Of a DNA stretch of 64,000 nucleotides, positions 1 to 12,237 are shown in pieces. The DNA comes from Cranoglanis bouderius (lineage: Eukaryota; Chordata; Actinopteri; Siluriformes; Cranoglanididae), in assembly GCA_023630585.1 (NCBI GenBank), contig CM042543.1, positions 13,638,260 through 13,702,259 on the forward strand, in the 5' to 3' direction. How positions within the stretch are numbered: position 1 is the first letter of the stretch; each line of letters starts with the position of its first letter. The notes beneath the pieces were generated by a model, which made no database searches, was not told the origin of the DNA, and saw only the letters and a list, made by a program, of their open reading frames with translations. Both the position numbers and the translations under genes were made by a program.

Positions 1-1049
1 CAATATTGAGTTGTACATTTTCATACTTTTCCACCCTACAGAAATGAAGCTTCACAGGAAAGTAATGAGTCAGCGTTCATGACTGTTTCTGTACAGTTAG
101 TGCTTCCTGAGAAATGTGAACAGCTGGGATACAGGAAGTGTTTATGCCAGGACTCTCACCACAGCCTTCTTAATTAAGTGTAAGAACCTTAGATAAGAAG
201 CAGAGGTGTCAGAGTACAGAGTGTCTGAGCCATGTATAATGAAATGCTCCGTCCCAGACATTGTTTCTTCAGTCCCTTTTTTATCTCTTTATCTCTAACC
301 TCTCTAGACAAAATCACTGTCGTGCTGTCTCCCTACTATTGGTGGTGTCTCACTACTGTATAAATGATCTAAAAGCTTTACTACTGATAAGATGTAGCTC
401 TTTTCATATGCCTAACACTTAAGAAAGTTCAAGCATGAAGCCATGTGAAAACTCGCAAGGTGTTCAGTGATAAGCTGTTTATTTGTGTGCACGTGAGTGT
501 GTGGGCGGAATACACTCCATTCTCCGAGTCTCCGCCACCAAAGCAGTGTGAAATGTTTTGCAGGCCATCTGGGAAGGATTTATTGTGTAATTTGGTTTAT
601 TACCACTGCGGTCTTCGTCTAAGTAGCATGAACACAATTACAGTCCACTCGGCACGGCTACACCTGGCCTCTCCAAACAATAATAAATCCAGGAGAGAGA
701 GGAAACAGGGAATTAATTGAGGGTTATCGCCATCATGCCCTGTTTAGTGCTTACTGCTGAGAGCCGCAAGATATTTATAGTGCTGCGAAAATAAATATCC
801 AATAGGGTTGTATTACATACGCTCCCATACTAAAGAGGCAGTCTTTCTTGAAGAGGTACAATAAAGTGAAGAGATTATTAACAAGTGTGGATGAGGAGGA
901 AACGGAGACGATGAGAGAGCTGCTGTCTCGGAGGAGTTATAGAGTGATGAGGTTAAAAATTAAATACATTAATAAAGGAAATATTTAAAAAATAATGGAA
1001 TTAAAAAAAAGACAGCCCTACTGTAAGCATGTTGTTCTATTACCACACT
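1..1049. other. supt3h intronic sequence, no feature recognised
   Basis: AT-rich unique-looking sequence downstream (in supt3h sense) of coding exon 2. The one open frame at 445-720 has no recognisable domain and is taken as chance. No supt3h exon 3 was found here on the minus strand. Confidence 0.6.
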
Positions 1050-1858
1050 GGGACCCAGAAATATTGGCACTTTTTATAAAGAGTTTTAAAAAGGGTTTAA
1101 AAAAAAGATGTCTTTGTGGTTAATAAATTTAATCTCACACTGAAAATTAGACAGAAATCTCACCTTTAAATGAAGTAAATTTATCAAAAAAAAAAAAAAA
1201 CTGATTAAAAAAATATTTTTTTTAACAAAACCATGTGTCATAACAATTGGCACTTCTGCATTTAATACTTTGTGTATCCTGCTTTGCCAACATAATGTCC
1301 CCGAATCTTCTTGTATAAAGCTTAATGAGACGAAGGTGAATAAAGAGCAAGGAATCCTCAATCCAGACTCCTTAATCCAGAATAGCTCTACGTCCACCAG
1401 GGTCCGAGGTCCATTCTTGTAGACTCGGCTCACCTGACAGCTTACTCTGGGGTTTAGGTCCTGATTGGGATGTCAAAGCTTGATTCTATTGAAGCATTTC
1501 GTGTGAATTTGGACGTACGATTTGGGTCATTCATCTTGCTGGAATATGCAATCACAACAGCTTTCATGTCTTGGCAAAGGTTGTTCATTTAAAATCTCCT
1601 AACAAACTTCCCAGGGCTCTTGGTGGAAAACAGTTCCATACCATCACAGGTCCTCCACCATACTTAACAGTAGGGATTAGGTTATTTTCTGTATAGCCAA
1701 CTGTTACCTCTCTAACCATTCTCCTCACTATCTGCAGGCAATAAATACACTTATGTCCTCTTACAGGTAGGTGATTTAATAGCCATTCCCTGATTTATGA
1801 AAATAACCACACTTTTGTCTCATTTCATTTGTGCAGTCTCTAATCTTCCCCATATTGA

Positions 1859-2041
1859 TTAGTGACTAAGTTTGGCTACTGATCGGAAGGTCATGAGTTC
1901 AAACCCCAGCACCACCAAGCTGCCACTGTTGGGCCCTTGAGCAAGGTCCTTAACCCTCAACTGCTCAGATGTATAAATGACATAAATGTAAGTCACTCTG
2001 GATAAGGGTGTCTGCCAAATGCCATAAATGTAAATGTGTAT
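1859..2041 (+). mobile_element. tRNA-derived fish SINE
   Basis: Shows an RNA polymerase III box-B-like stretch (GTTCAAACCCC at 1898-1908). A body with CCTTGAGCAAGGTCCTTAAC follows, then the characteristic tail around 1991-2038 (CTCTGGATAAGGGTGTCTGC, then CCATAAATGTAAATGT). This tail is typical of widespread teleost SINEs. It is inserted inside the older Tc1-like element. An apparent minus-strand frame here is non-functional. Confidence 0.75.
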
Positions 2042-2149
2042 TTGGCCACTCATATTTATACTTCAGTGAAACAGGAAGTCGGGGATGATCATGTCATGGA
2101 AGAGAAGAAGAAAAAAACCCAGAAATAATTAAGGGTGTTTTTTTATTTA

Positions 2150-2636
2150 CACTATAAGGGCAAAAGTATGTGGATACCGTACTGACCTTCACACCCATAT
2201 GTAGGGCCTTCCCCAGACTGTTGTCACAGAATTGGAAGCACACAATTGTATGGATGTCTTTGTATGCTGTAGCATTACAATTTCCCTTCGCTGGAGCTAA
2301 AGGGGCCCAAACCTGTTCCAGCATGACAATGCCTCTGTGCACAAAGCAAGATTTAGAACGACATGGTTTGCCAAGGTTGGAGTGGAAGAACTCAAGCGGC
2401 CTGCACAGAGCCCTGACCTCAATCCCTCTGAACACCTTCGGAATGAATTGGAACGCTGACACAGCAGACCTTCTCGCCTGACGTCAGTACCTTACCTCAC
2501 TAATGCACTTGTGGCTGAATGAGCAAATCCCCACAGCCACACTCCAAAATCTAGTGAAAAGCCTTCCCTGAAGAGATGGAGGTCATTATAACAGCAAAGG
2601 GGGACTAAATCTGGAATGGGATGTTCAACAACCATA
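2150..2636 (+). mobile_element. Non-autonomous Tc1-like copy (right end truncated)
   Basis: Starts CACTATAAGGGCAAAAGTAT directly after a TA at 2148-2149, the Tc1/mariner target dinucleotide. The body keeps remnants of a Tc1 transposase C-terminal half in broken frame: a D-N block near 2315-2345 and SPDLNPSEH-like codons near 2410-2435. The same family occurs as a complete 502-bp copy at 12760-13261. The right terminal repeat is missing after about 2636, where a palindrome-rich stretch starts. It sits inside the older element at 1050-2850. Confidence 0.8.
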
Positions 2637-2678
2637 TAGAATTAGAGAATTAGAATTATTCTCTCTAATTCTGTGTAT

Positions 2679-2736
2679 AGTGTACACTGTAGTGTACACT
2701 ATACATGTATATGTAGTGTACACTTTAGTGTACACT
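2679..2736. repeat. Four-copy palindromic AGTGTACACT cluster
   Basis: The perfect 10-bp palindrome AGTGTACACT occurs at 2679-2688, 2691-2700, 2715-2724 and 2727-2736, with related half units to about 2757. The cluster can fold into several alternative hairpins and lies at the broken right edge of the nested Tc1 copy. Confidence 0.85.
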
Positions 2737-3235
2737 ACAGTATAGTGTAGTGTACTTAAAATTTTTTTACTTCAGTTAAAGGTGAGATTTCTGTCATATG
2801 TTCAGTGAATCACTTTTTTGTAACACCCCCCCCCCAACCAAGGGCGCCAATAATTATTATAAATATTATTAAATAAACATATTATTAATAAATAATGACT
2901 GTATATATATAATATTACATGCAGTAGAATTTTAGCTACCTAAAAATTGAAAGCGAAATTCTTTAAAAGAGTAAAAATGCCAGAAATGTGATAAGAATTA
3001 TAGCACTACTTGTTAAATAACATTCAATAAAACACATAACTCACTATGTTTTTCTTTTTTTTTAAAACTGTTCCAGCAATCTGTTCACAATTAAACTAGC
3101 CCTGAATTTGCTGTCTGTACCTCATCAGTGTATCTGACCTGATTGGCATCATGCACATGCATATTCACACATCACAAATGCTCCACAAATGAATAAACGA
3201 TTTATAACCGATGATAAAGATTATTTTTGGCAAAA

Positions 3236-3243
<8 letters not shown>

Positions 3244-3305
<62 letters not shown>
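3244..3305. repeat. (TA)n microsatellite
   Basis: Perfect alternating TA tract of about 61 bp preceded by a short A run. Confidence 0.97.
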
Positions 3306-3308
<3 letters not shown>

Positions 3309-4056
3309 TGAAATTTTAATTATCTTTCTTGGAAAATTAAAAAATGTATGGCATGATAAAATGGAATAAAAATTATTAATAAAATCCCAAAGGTTAGCGT
3401 TTCAGTTTTTGTCTGAAATGTCAGTTTTGGTCAAGAATTTTCATTCAGGTGCATCACTAGTTACAGCTTTATCATTCCCGTGTTTAACGCGCTCTGTGCT
3501 CCATGTATCTTTGGATCTACAGAACAGAGTTATACGTCCTCAGGGAGGAGTCTGTAAATTATTTTAGGCTGTCCTGGCTTTTTATGTTTGGCAAGTAAGC
3601 TCCACAAGAGTTTTTAAGTGCTGTGATTTATAATATGCAAGACGTTCCGCGCATCTGATTGAAAGCCAGCACGTCTATAAATCTGTCTGGCACTGGCCGC
3701 TGTCAGAAAATATGGCCCGAGCAGATGACAGTTAACATTAATGCATTAAGTGAACAAGACAAAAGTGCATGCGTTCGGATGTGAGGTAAAAGAAGGCAGC
3801 TTCATCCGTGGCCTGGGTGGCATCTGCTCTGTACAGCGAAACAGATGCGAAGAGTCTTACAGCTTACGGCGGGTTCAAAGGTCTGAGGAACTGACTTTTA
3901 TTTCATCTGTTAACAAAACGAATCGGGATCTTGGAATTCAATTTTTTTTTTAATGTCATAAATGTTGTTTACAAGCATTTGAGTATATGCGAGATCTTTT
4001 ACAGCTTACATTTACAAAACAAATGAAGCTTAGGTTCTAGCTGTTTCGATTAAAAA

Positions 4057-4672
4057 GTTCAATATAAAACACGCTGGGGTGTGCTACTATTAAAAAATAA
4101 TCAATGGCAGGGTGGTGTGCTATTAATAGCGACTCGACGCAGAGTGGAGTTATTGTGACAAATAAAGGCTTCTTCTTCTTCTAATTGCTAATGATTTTTT
4201 TTTTTTTTTAAACCGTTTATAAAAATGACATTTCACATCCGGTAGATCCTGTAATCGTTTACAAATAGTCATTCCTTCACCAGTCTCTCTAGGATTTTTT
4301 CCCCTCTAGGAGTTAATAAGACAAAAAAAACACAGCTGGCCGTGTTGTCCGAGAAACCAGGGGTCCGCTGTCCTGAAGAGTCTCCTGTGGTGGAAAACTT
4401 ACTCGCTGTTACAAAGCGCTGACACTGGAGACTCCTTCCATAAATGTTAAATAATCATCTCCTTACAGAAAACTTCACTCAATCAATGGTTGCACATTGT
4501 TTATTATCAGCTTTACGTGGAGCTTCCACAATACACGTGAATGAGTTTGTTACTATAGAAATGATAACATAAAACAAGCACATTAATGAACACGTGATTT
4601 GATTCAGAGTCAGCACTACTGTTACGGAAACTTCTCTGACCAATCAGATTCAAGAAGTCAACAGCACTGGGC
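4057..4672 (+). repeat. Interspersed foldback-type repeat, copy A
   Basis: Same order of blocks as copies at 12238-13471 and 43650-44310. First comes a hairpin-forming head (AAAACACGCTGGGGTGTGCT near 4066). Then a body contains AAAGCGCTGACACTGGAGAC (4415-4434), and the copy ends near CTGACCAATCAGATTCAAGA (4636-4655). It has no coding capacity and is likely a non-autonomous DNA transposon; the family is not identified. The head hairpin is partly lost in this copy. Confidence 0.6.
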
Positions 4673-6347
4673 TATAATTATTTTTTCAAGCAAGGTTACA
4701 TCACTGTGCAGTAATATACTGAACAAAAGCTTTGTTCTTATTACCGATTTAGCAGTAGCTATACTGATTTATGCACACGGAGCCCTTTACTTCAGTATCT
4801 TGCTGTAGTATCTGAGTAAAATGAGAAAACAAATGAAAGAAATGCTGCTCCAACAGGATATTCATAAATATATTTCAATTTCATACGATTTCTCAAACAA
4901 CTACAAGGAATTGATTCGTTTCAGCTTTAAAAAACAAAACAAAAACAAAACAAAAACAAAAAAATGAAGAAGTATGAACTGAGTAGAAGTTTGCATAATG
5001 CTTTATATCTGGAATGAAATAGTTCTTGGCAGTAGATACAGACTTTTGGGCCCTACTTAATCTCAGGAGAAACACACAAAAGGAGCTGGAATCAGAGCCA
5101 CAATTTGACTCCGAAAGCCAAGTGTGATCACTCTAGTTGAGTCTGCCATCATGTTAATGCCATGATGTCCCAGAACTCTCCACGGTACAGCAGCGGGACA
5201 ACAGCATGACGCGTAAATATGATGTTTGATATGACATGGGCTTGGAGCCCTGAAACACTTTCATATTAAACTCTGCTTTTCCACAGCGATTTCAGAAACC
5301 AGAGCATGGTTTGGCTCAGAGAGGAAAAACAGAAACACGCAAAACACATACAATAGCGAAAAATAGCTACTGTGTGTTTAACAACAGGGAGAGCATAAAT
5401 GAGAAGCGGAGCCTGAAGACAGGGTTCTGCAGCTGCATGGATGGAGGGGCTGAATTGTCTTTTTTCCCAGCAGTGCTCAAACACACACGGAGGCCTGATT
5501 TAAGAGCCCTCTGACTCAGTGGGCTAAAGGTCAAAGCAATGAATGTTAAGAGCTACTTGTCTCCTCGTAGCAAGGCAGGGCACCATGGAGTTATGGGGTG
5601 AAAGGTTAAAACTACAGCGTGTGTCACGGCTGCCTGCTTGGCCGTCTTGGACATAACTCTTTGCGGGTGTACTAACTTTGGAACTCTGACCTGTTTCTCT
5701 TTTGACAATCCGGACTGCACCGATCCCAGCATTACGAAGGGTAATATAGTGAAGGTTAATTATTTCTGGCCATGATATTCCCTACGTAAACAGCAGAGCT
5801 GTTGCTTCACATGAGGTTTCTTTGATGAGGGAGGCTGTAGGCCACTACAGTCAGCGTTTTCATGTGCTTGCGGTAAACGCATGACAAGGTGCAAGTAGGG
5901 GCGTAACGGTGTTTATCTAAGCAATGAAAGCAGTTAGCTTTGAAAAGCAGAGTTATTTACTTCACTTTGTCCATATTTTTTTTTTTTTTGTATCTCTGGG
6001 TGACTGTGAGCCCCGTTTCACAGGGCAGGGCTGCTGGGAAAGTTTGGGAGGCGGCTGACATTTCTGAATGCTCGCTGTGCTGCAGCGGAGAAAAGAGGTT
6101 GCCTGCTCTCATACTATTTTTACTTAATTACAGAGTGCCCTTAAACCATTTCCCAGATGCAAAAATGTAAAACGACTTTGTCATGCAGTGCAACAACTCT
6201 AGAGTGTCACGTCAGTTGTTCTCATAAAAGCATGCTATCGAACGTATCTTGAAAGAGAATAAAGAGGCCGTTTGACTCCGAATATATCCACAAAAACGCC
6301 TTAATCACCGTGTTATCAAGCATTTCACGTCATTTAAATAAGCTTAC
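4673..6347. other. supt3h intron flanking exon 2, no gene recognised
   Basis: Only short chance reading frames were seen. A + strand frame at 5940-6170 begins with a hydrophobic run but has no recognisable family. The minus strand was searched for the next supt3h exon (LQQAAE…) without success. Confidence 0.6.
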
Positions 6348-6432
6348 CATATTGATGAGTTGCGTGTGCACTATGTCTTCAACGAGGGCAGCGGTTTCGT
6401 GCAGGGGTCTCCGAGAATCACCCAGTGCAAAC
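6348..6432 (-). CDS. supt3h: supt3h coding exon 2 (histone-fold part of Spt3 homologue)
   Basis: Reading the minus strand from 6432, one base completes a split Met codon and 28 codons follow, beginning FALGDSRRPLHETAALVEDI and continuing VHTQLINM. This closely matches the N-terminal histone-fold of SUPT3H (human has the motif LGDARRPLHETAVLVEDVV). SUPT3H is a nuclear subunit of the SAGA/STAGA co-activator complex and contributes TBP contact and a histone-fold pairing surface. The exon is preceded by a TGCAG acceptor (AG at 6434-6433) and followed by a GTAAGC donor (6347-6342). Its length of 85 nt fits the phase left by the upstream exon at 47054 (…AT|G…) and it ends in phase 0. It is too short to stand out as an open reading frame. 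The next exon (starting near LQQA) was not found in 1-6347 and should lie beyond the left edge. Identification is secure from sequence and from linkage to runx2. Confidence 0.95.
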
Positions 6433-9400
6433 CTGCAACACACAACGCGCACAAACTCTTAAATACGATAAAATACTTAAACAGTAGTGTTTGACTGCTA
6501 TAAAGCTAGTCTGGAATATTTCAGTGAGCAGCTTCACTGAAAGGAAGTTCTGTGTAAATATGTATTTCTTCCACTGCTCTCAATGGCTACTTGGATGCAC
6601 CCTTTCCCCATTCATTTCCCCCCCTAATTTAACCGTTGTCAATTCACACCCATTAGACTCTCCTGTCGCTCAACAGTCACCAGCTTACACAAGCTTTCAC
6701 CGAGACTAGTGAAGCTGAACCTCTCGTGCTAAATCACTGCCAATAATAAAATAAATTCTCTTAATTGGCAACTGAGGACAAACAACAGTCTTAACAAAGC
6801 CAAAAGCTACATTTTAAAGAACGCACACGATGCAATTGGCTTTCACACAGAGGTACCAACTTTCCTAAGAAGTAAATCCGAGCAGGCAGAGAGAAAAAAA
6901 AAAAAAAAACACAAGTTTACCACAAAAACCCTAGCGTATGTTGGTGGACGGGACGGCTCCATGCTAACAGTATAAATGATACAATATGTAGTGGGTGAAC
7001 TGATATTTAACTGCAGAAATGTATTTATAAGCAACCAGCTGAGTGTATAAGATCATTTTATACAATTATTACAGAATTAAAGAATCACAAGTGCATATCT
7101 GATCAGCACTCAGGTCCACATCCTTATTATATTACACGTAATAATAAAGTATATCATTATACAATAAGTATGCAGACCTAAAAACATCACTTTTGTATTT
7201 TATTACTGACAAGAAAGGAAACTCTCATGCAAACAAGAACACAAAATAGCTCAATATATTTATAAAAAAATAAATAAATAAATAAAATAAAAAAAGACAT
7301 TAAATAAACCTATGCGATACATACTGAAGAAAAATATTAACAGCAACACACCTTACATTTTACCCTGCGATTTTATTATTGAGCAATTTGTTTATCCAGA
7401 CAGAAATGCAAAATAATCTTTTTGTTTTCTACTGGCTCACAAGACAGAGGTTTGCAAATTCACAGATCAAAGTTCAACTAGGTAAAGTAGGAACAAAGCT
7501 AAAGTGATTGCAAATCAGTCTTTCACATCCCACGTCCTTTCCCCTTCAGTGAAATTCCCACCAGATGAATTTTATTCATGTTCGGTCTGACCTCTGCTTT
7601 AATTGCAAAGCGGAAAAGCTTAATTTTCATGTCTCCCATATCGCCATATAGTAAGGGGTCAAAAAATTGGAAATGTTATGGCTAAATCATAAATATTGGC
7701 ACCCCTGCACCACAGCTTAAGCTCCTTAACCTAAAATGTCTGCACTATAGCTTGACTGTTTTTCAGGAAGGAAGATACTATAAAAAAAAAAAAAAAATTA
7801 ATAAAAGACAAAATCTCTGCTGTCTCCAAATCAGTATCTGATTTATATATATATAAAAAAATAAAAATAATAATAATAAAACAGTAAAAGTAAACTGTTA
7901 CAGTACAGTGCCAGTATATGCACCAAGTCAACCAAAAGAGTCAACCCATCACTCTTCTGGCTGTTAAACATGTTCAGAGGAGAGCACTAACTACCTGCGT
8001 GTGATTGTCTAGTGTCACTCTATTCAACAAAGGATAGAGAAAAGCCATGCTTTATTTACACTCTCTTGGACTCTCAGTGACCGACGGCTCCTGAACATAT
8101 GTCAAGCACTCGGACCACTGTGCCACTGGGCTGCACTGTTTTAAACACATCAAGCTTAAGGTCCAGGTGATCGCATGTTTTTCCCAATACTAAATGACTT
8201 CCAGGTTATGAAGAGCTTGATAATAAGCTGACGAGTGTGTTGGAAGTGTGCAGGGCAGTGAGTAATCTCCATCACAACCAGGTGGGGATTTAGAAGGTGG
8301 GATTTAACTGCTGTCAGCCAAGTTGTTTTCAGTACTATGGCACCTTCATGCTTGTCAGTAGCAATTAGGATCCAGTTTTCAGTAGCAATCAGGCTCTAGC
8401 TTTGTTAAAATGCTATAGTGAGTTTGACTTTAGCTATTGGCTCTGAAGAATGATCTAAAGATTCTAGTTTTATTGCATCCTATATAACATCCTGTATAAC
8501 CAATGAAATTTCAGCAAAGTAAGCTGTTTTTGAAAGTGAGGATAAAACAGGAGTCAGTCGTGAAGATCTGTTACCACACCAGTTACGCAGTTATGCTTGA
8601 GTCATGTGCCACTAATAAAAAGAAAAGTCACATCAATTAGCACAAGCAACCATATTCATACCACGTCACTAAAGCTAGTCAGTATACACTTACGCATGGC
8701 CAAAGTGCTGTTTACAAATTCAACACTCCTTTATTCGCAAGTTTTCCCACAATGTGGCTGCCAAAGCTTCCCACATTTCAGTGTGCTTAATATCGACACA
8801 GTGGTTTCATCCAATGGAAGTGCAAACCGCTAAACAGCCACAGACTCGCTGCAGTTAAAAGAGACTACCATGAGAAGCACAATATTTCAACCATGAGAAT
8901 AAATTCACTAATGGACCTGAATAACTGAATTTAGCCAGAGGTGACGAATCCAATCCTCCCGCACAAAAGCATGATTTACTTCCAAAACGATAGATCTTTA
9001 TATTACTAATTATTGACTCTTCCAATACTCTTCAAAATCCATTTTTAATCTTTAGTCTATATGTGCACGCAAACGAGCAAATATTAAAACTGTGAAGTTG
9101 TACAATAACTACAGTTCAACAGATTGGTCCTATAAAAGTGCGGCTACTTTTTGGCAACACAACAAATATCATTAAGGACCACCAACTCGTTTTTTTTTTT
9201 TTTTTTCTTTTATGGTTCAAAGACAAATAAAAGAACACACACCTACCCTTGAAAAATGGTACATCTGGATATTGAATATCTCAACCATAACGCTGTCAAT
9301 TAACTTTTATTACAACCCCGTTTCATTTCTTTGCTTCACATAAATACATTTGAATCCAAATGGCTTCCAGAGGAAAATCAGTAATTTACTCCAGTTGTGT

Positions 9401-12237
9401 AATTTATTCCATTTGTTTGGTCACAAAGCAGTTTAGTTTTGCTCAGGAAACCAGCGAGACAACAGTCGCCATATAGGAAGTTTGCAGACTGGATTTGGAA
9501 AGAAAGAAAAAATGCTTTAAATAAATGTTGCGTCAACTGCAACTCAGAAATAAATTTCATTTTTAAATACAATGTCGCACTTGATACAAAACCAGAGCGG
9601 ATAAAGGCAAGTAGGAAAATAACTCGTCAGATATATGGAGTAATAAACAGGCTCATAATTGTGAACATGCAGCGAGTCTGACATGCTGTTTTTCCTCTTC
9701 CTGTCACAGTAGTAGACATACATGAGTGCAGCGCAGACGTTCATAATCCCTTGCATGTTGATCTGAGCTAGGCAGGATCATTGGTTTGGCCCGTGGCCCC
9801 AGAGTGTTTACATCTATGGGCAGCACGAGTCGGTCTGCACAAACGATGCTAAACAAAAGCTTGTGAGAGAGCACAGCTAGTTCGCGAAAATGGGCTGGAT
9901 GTTTGGGTCCGGGCTTTGTGTTCAAAGTGCGCGCAGCACAGTGGACGCTGATGTTTATGAGCTTGTGGTGCAGCAACAGCCTCCTTCCGCCTTTCTCCAT
10001 GTCACCATCCGCCTAGTCGAACCTAGAAACGGGGTAAACACAGCCATCTAACGTTTCTGATACCAGAAAGCAAATCAATCTAAATTTATACATTCAAAAG
10101 ATCAGCGCTAATGTTATTTTAAGCAGCAAACAAGTTTGTGGGAACCAGTGGGAGAGGCTTATCCAGGGTTTAATCTCAAGCAACACAAGAACAAAGCTTA
10201 GAAAAACATCAAGGAATATTTACATTATTTGTAGAATATATACGTAACCTAAATGAATGTCAATTACATTTTCAGTGTACGTCATTTACAGAAATCACAC
10301 GCACACACACACGCACACACACGCATGGCCACATTTCATCTGAAATGTCCATTTACACCACTAGAAATGAGCGTTGGTTTTCTGTTAATATACCCAATTT
10401 ATTTTGTGGAACTGGTTAATTAAAGACGCTGCTTCATTCTACTTACTGTTGGGTGACGTTAACTTCACAGCTTAATGATTCTTAATTTTAAAAAGCTCAA
10501 AATCCTCAGGATTATGGTTTCAGGGTTAACCAAAAAGAATTATGATTCAATTCGTTCAGCAGACTCTGCGCCATAATTTCATTAGTATCGCAACCCGAGA
10601 AGCGGAGCAACACTTGTCTTTTTTTTTTTTTTTTTTTTGCAAGAAAAGCTCGAAATGCGTGAGGTTTCATGGTGATGCATGGCCACTTGTGAATCATTCA
10701 TGTGGGCAGAGTTTATAGAATAATATTTTTATTTTAAGACAAGGGAAAAACCAAAGTGCATGTGAAGCTTCAGACTTGCTAAGTTAGATAAAGGCAGTAA
10801 GCGTTATCCCGACTCCATCAGCAGGCACAGAAACTAGTCAATGAGGCAATTTTCAAGCCCAAAATAAACGTGGGTAAGGTAAGCCATGTTTATTTTATGG
10901 ACGCTGTTGCAGGTTGGTGAGTGAAGTGCAGTCTTGTGTTGGCACACAAGTGAGAGAGAGTGAGACATAATGACAGGCCTCTGACATCACAACCTTGGAG
11001 ACGAACATCGGCGTTCCTGGAACACGGGTTTTTTTCGGTCGTTAGTGGAATTTTTGTTGTTGTTATTTTGTCGTTTTCATTTTTCCACTAGTGACAGCTG
11101 ATGGTCAAGCTGTTTATCCCATGCATTTTTTTTCTGACTGTTAATAAATCAGTGGAAGTCTTTTAGGTCTGTAGACATCAAGATCTGTGAATCATGTAGA
11201 TGTGACTAGGATATTAATGATGTCTTTCTCTATGGGAGTAGTTCAAGCTCATTTCAGCTTTCTGTGTTGGAGCAGTTGTTAACACTTTCTGCAGGATTTT
11301 TCCATTTAGGAGTGGATTTACAGTGTGTGTGTCTGTGCTTGAAGCGGCTGTGGAGTTTTCCAGGCTAAGAGGCGTTTATAGCAGTAGGGTGGGGTTAGAC
11401 TGGGCTGGACTTGGGCTATTTTGGGACAGCTGAAGCTGGCCTCTCCAATCTGCAAAACACACTTGAGTTCTGATACGGGGAAATGAGCATTCAGAGACAG
11501 AAAAAACATCCACAGATCTACACGGGTGTAAGAGGGAACAATGATGTTATGAAAATAGAAAAATGACGTATTATCTTTCAAAAAGTAGCTTATGCACTAG
11601 TAACAAATGAAACAGATAACTTGTTCATTGCTCCATTGGGACTACTGGGGTATCACTGTTACAGTATAAGAAAATCATAGCAAATAAAGCATTTTAAACA
11701 TTTGAAGCCTTTATCTTTGTATGTGCAGTCCTTATCTATGTACAAATGTACGCATCACAAAATGAACCACCAGCCATGATAGTGTAAAACTGAAATTAAG
11801 TTGTTGCTTTGTGTTTTGTTGCAGTTTGGCCATTTTGGTGTTAGTTGATTGGTAAAAAAACAAAGCTTAAGCAATTCTACAGAGCTTAATGCATTTTTTT
11901 TTAATTGCGAGAGGTGGAGAGGGAGAAAAGAGGTCACACGGCGCTAGCGCCTCGAGGTATGCATTTAAGGTTTAAATCCATAATGTTATAGGCAGAGGCT
12001 GTCCAGGAAAATAAACAGTTGTAGCAGCCCCCGTCATAACTGAAGGCAGAGTTTGTTATTTTGTTCAATGCATTGGCAGGCAATACGGAGACCTTCAGCA
12101 CTTATTACACTCCGCTTATTTGACTTTGTCTGCTCAAACACACCGGAGATGAGAGCGGTACAGTATTCAGAGCTTGGAATATTAGCAACATACATTATGC
12201 TTAGGCACAGCAAATTACAACAAAGTATTCACATCAC
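6433..12237. other. Intronic stretch without recognised genes
   Basis: AT-rich intron of supt3h with short A/T runs, an (AAAT)n tract near 7263-7285, a 20-bp T run near 9190 and a CA-rich patch near 10301-10324. Short reading frames on both strands show no domains or codon signature. A piece at about 7660-7715 ending in ATATTGGCACCCCTGC may be a solitary Tc1-type terminus. Conserved non-coding elements could be present but cannot be recognised without comparison. Confidence 0.6.

Larger units (their letters stand above)
1050..2850 (-). mobile_element. Degraded Tc1/mariner element, host to two later insertions
   Basis: The two ends form diverged inverted repeats. The left end has ATATTGGCAC near 1062 and GACAGAAATCTCACCTTTAA at 1150-1169; the right end has its reverse complement at 2764-2795 and a GGCGCCAATAATT terminus near 2843. 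The minus strand around 1636-1671 decodes to YGGGPVMVWNCF, which resembles the YGGG-VMVWGCF block of Tc1 transposases. No intact reading frame remains. The interior is interrupted by a SINE (about 1859-2041) and a second, shorter Tc1-like copy (2150-2636), so this is the oldest of the three. Outer boundaries are approximate. Confidence 0.7.

Noticed and set aside
2170..2481. 103-codon plus-strand frame and its minus-strand counterpart as genes
   Set aside because: Both lie within the truncated Tc1-like copy and reflect a decayed transposase.
1..6347. Search for supt3h coding exon 3 (LQQAAEVSQ-type) on the minus strand
   Set aside because: No convincing match was found; the exon is presumably beyond the left edge.
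7640..7715. Possible additional Tc1 terminus (ATATTGGCACCCCTGC)
   Set aside because: Only one end was seen and no partner repeat or transposase relic nearby, so it is mentioned in the intron entry but not called as an element.
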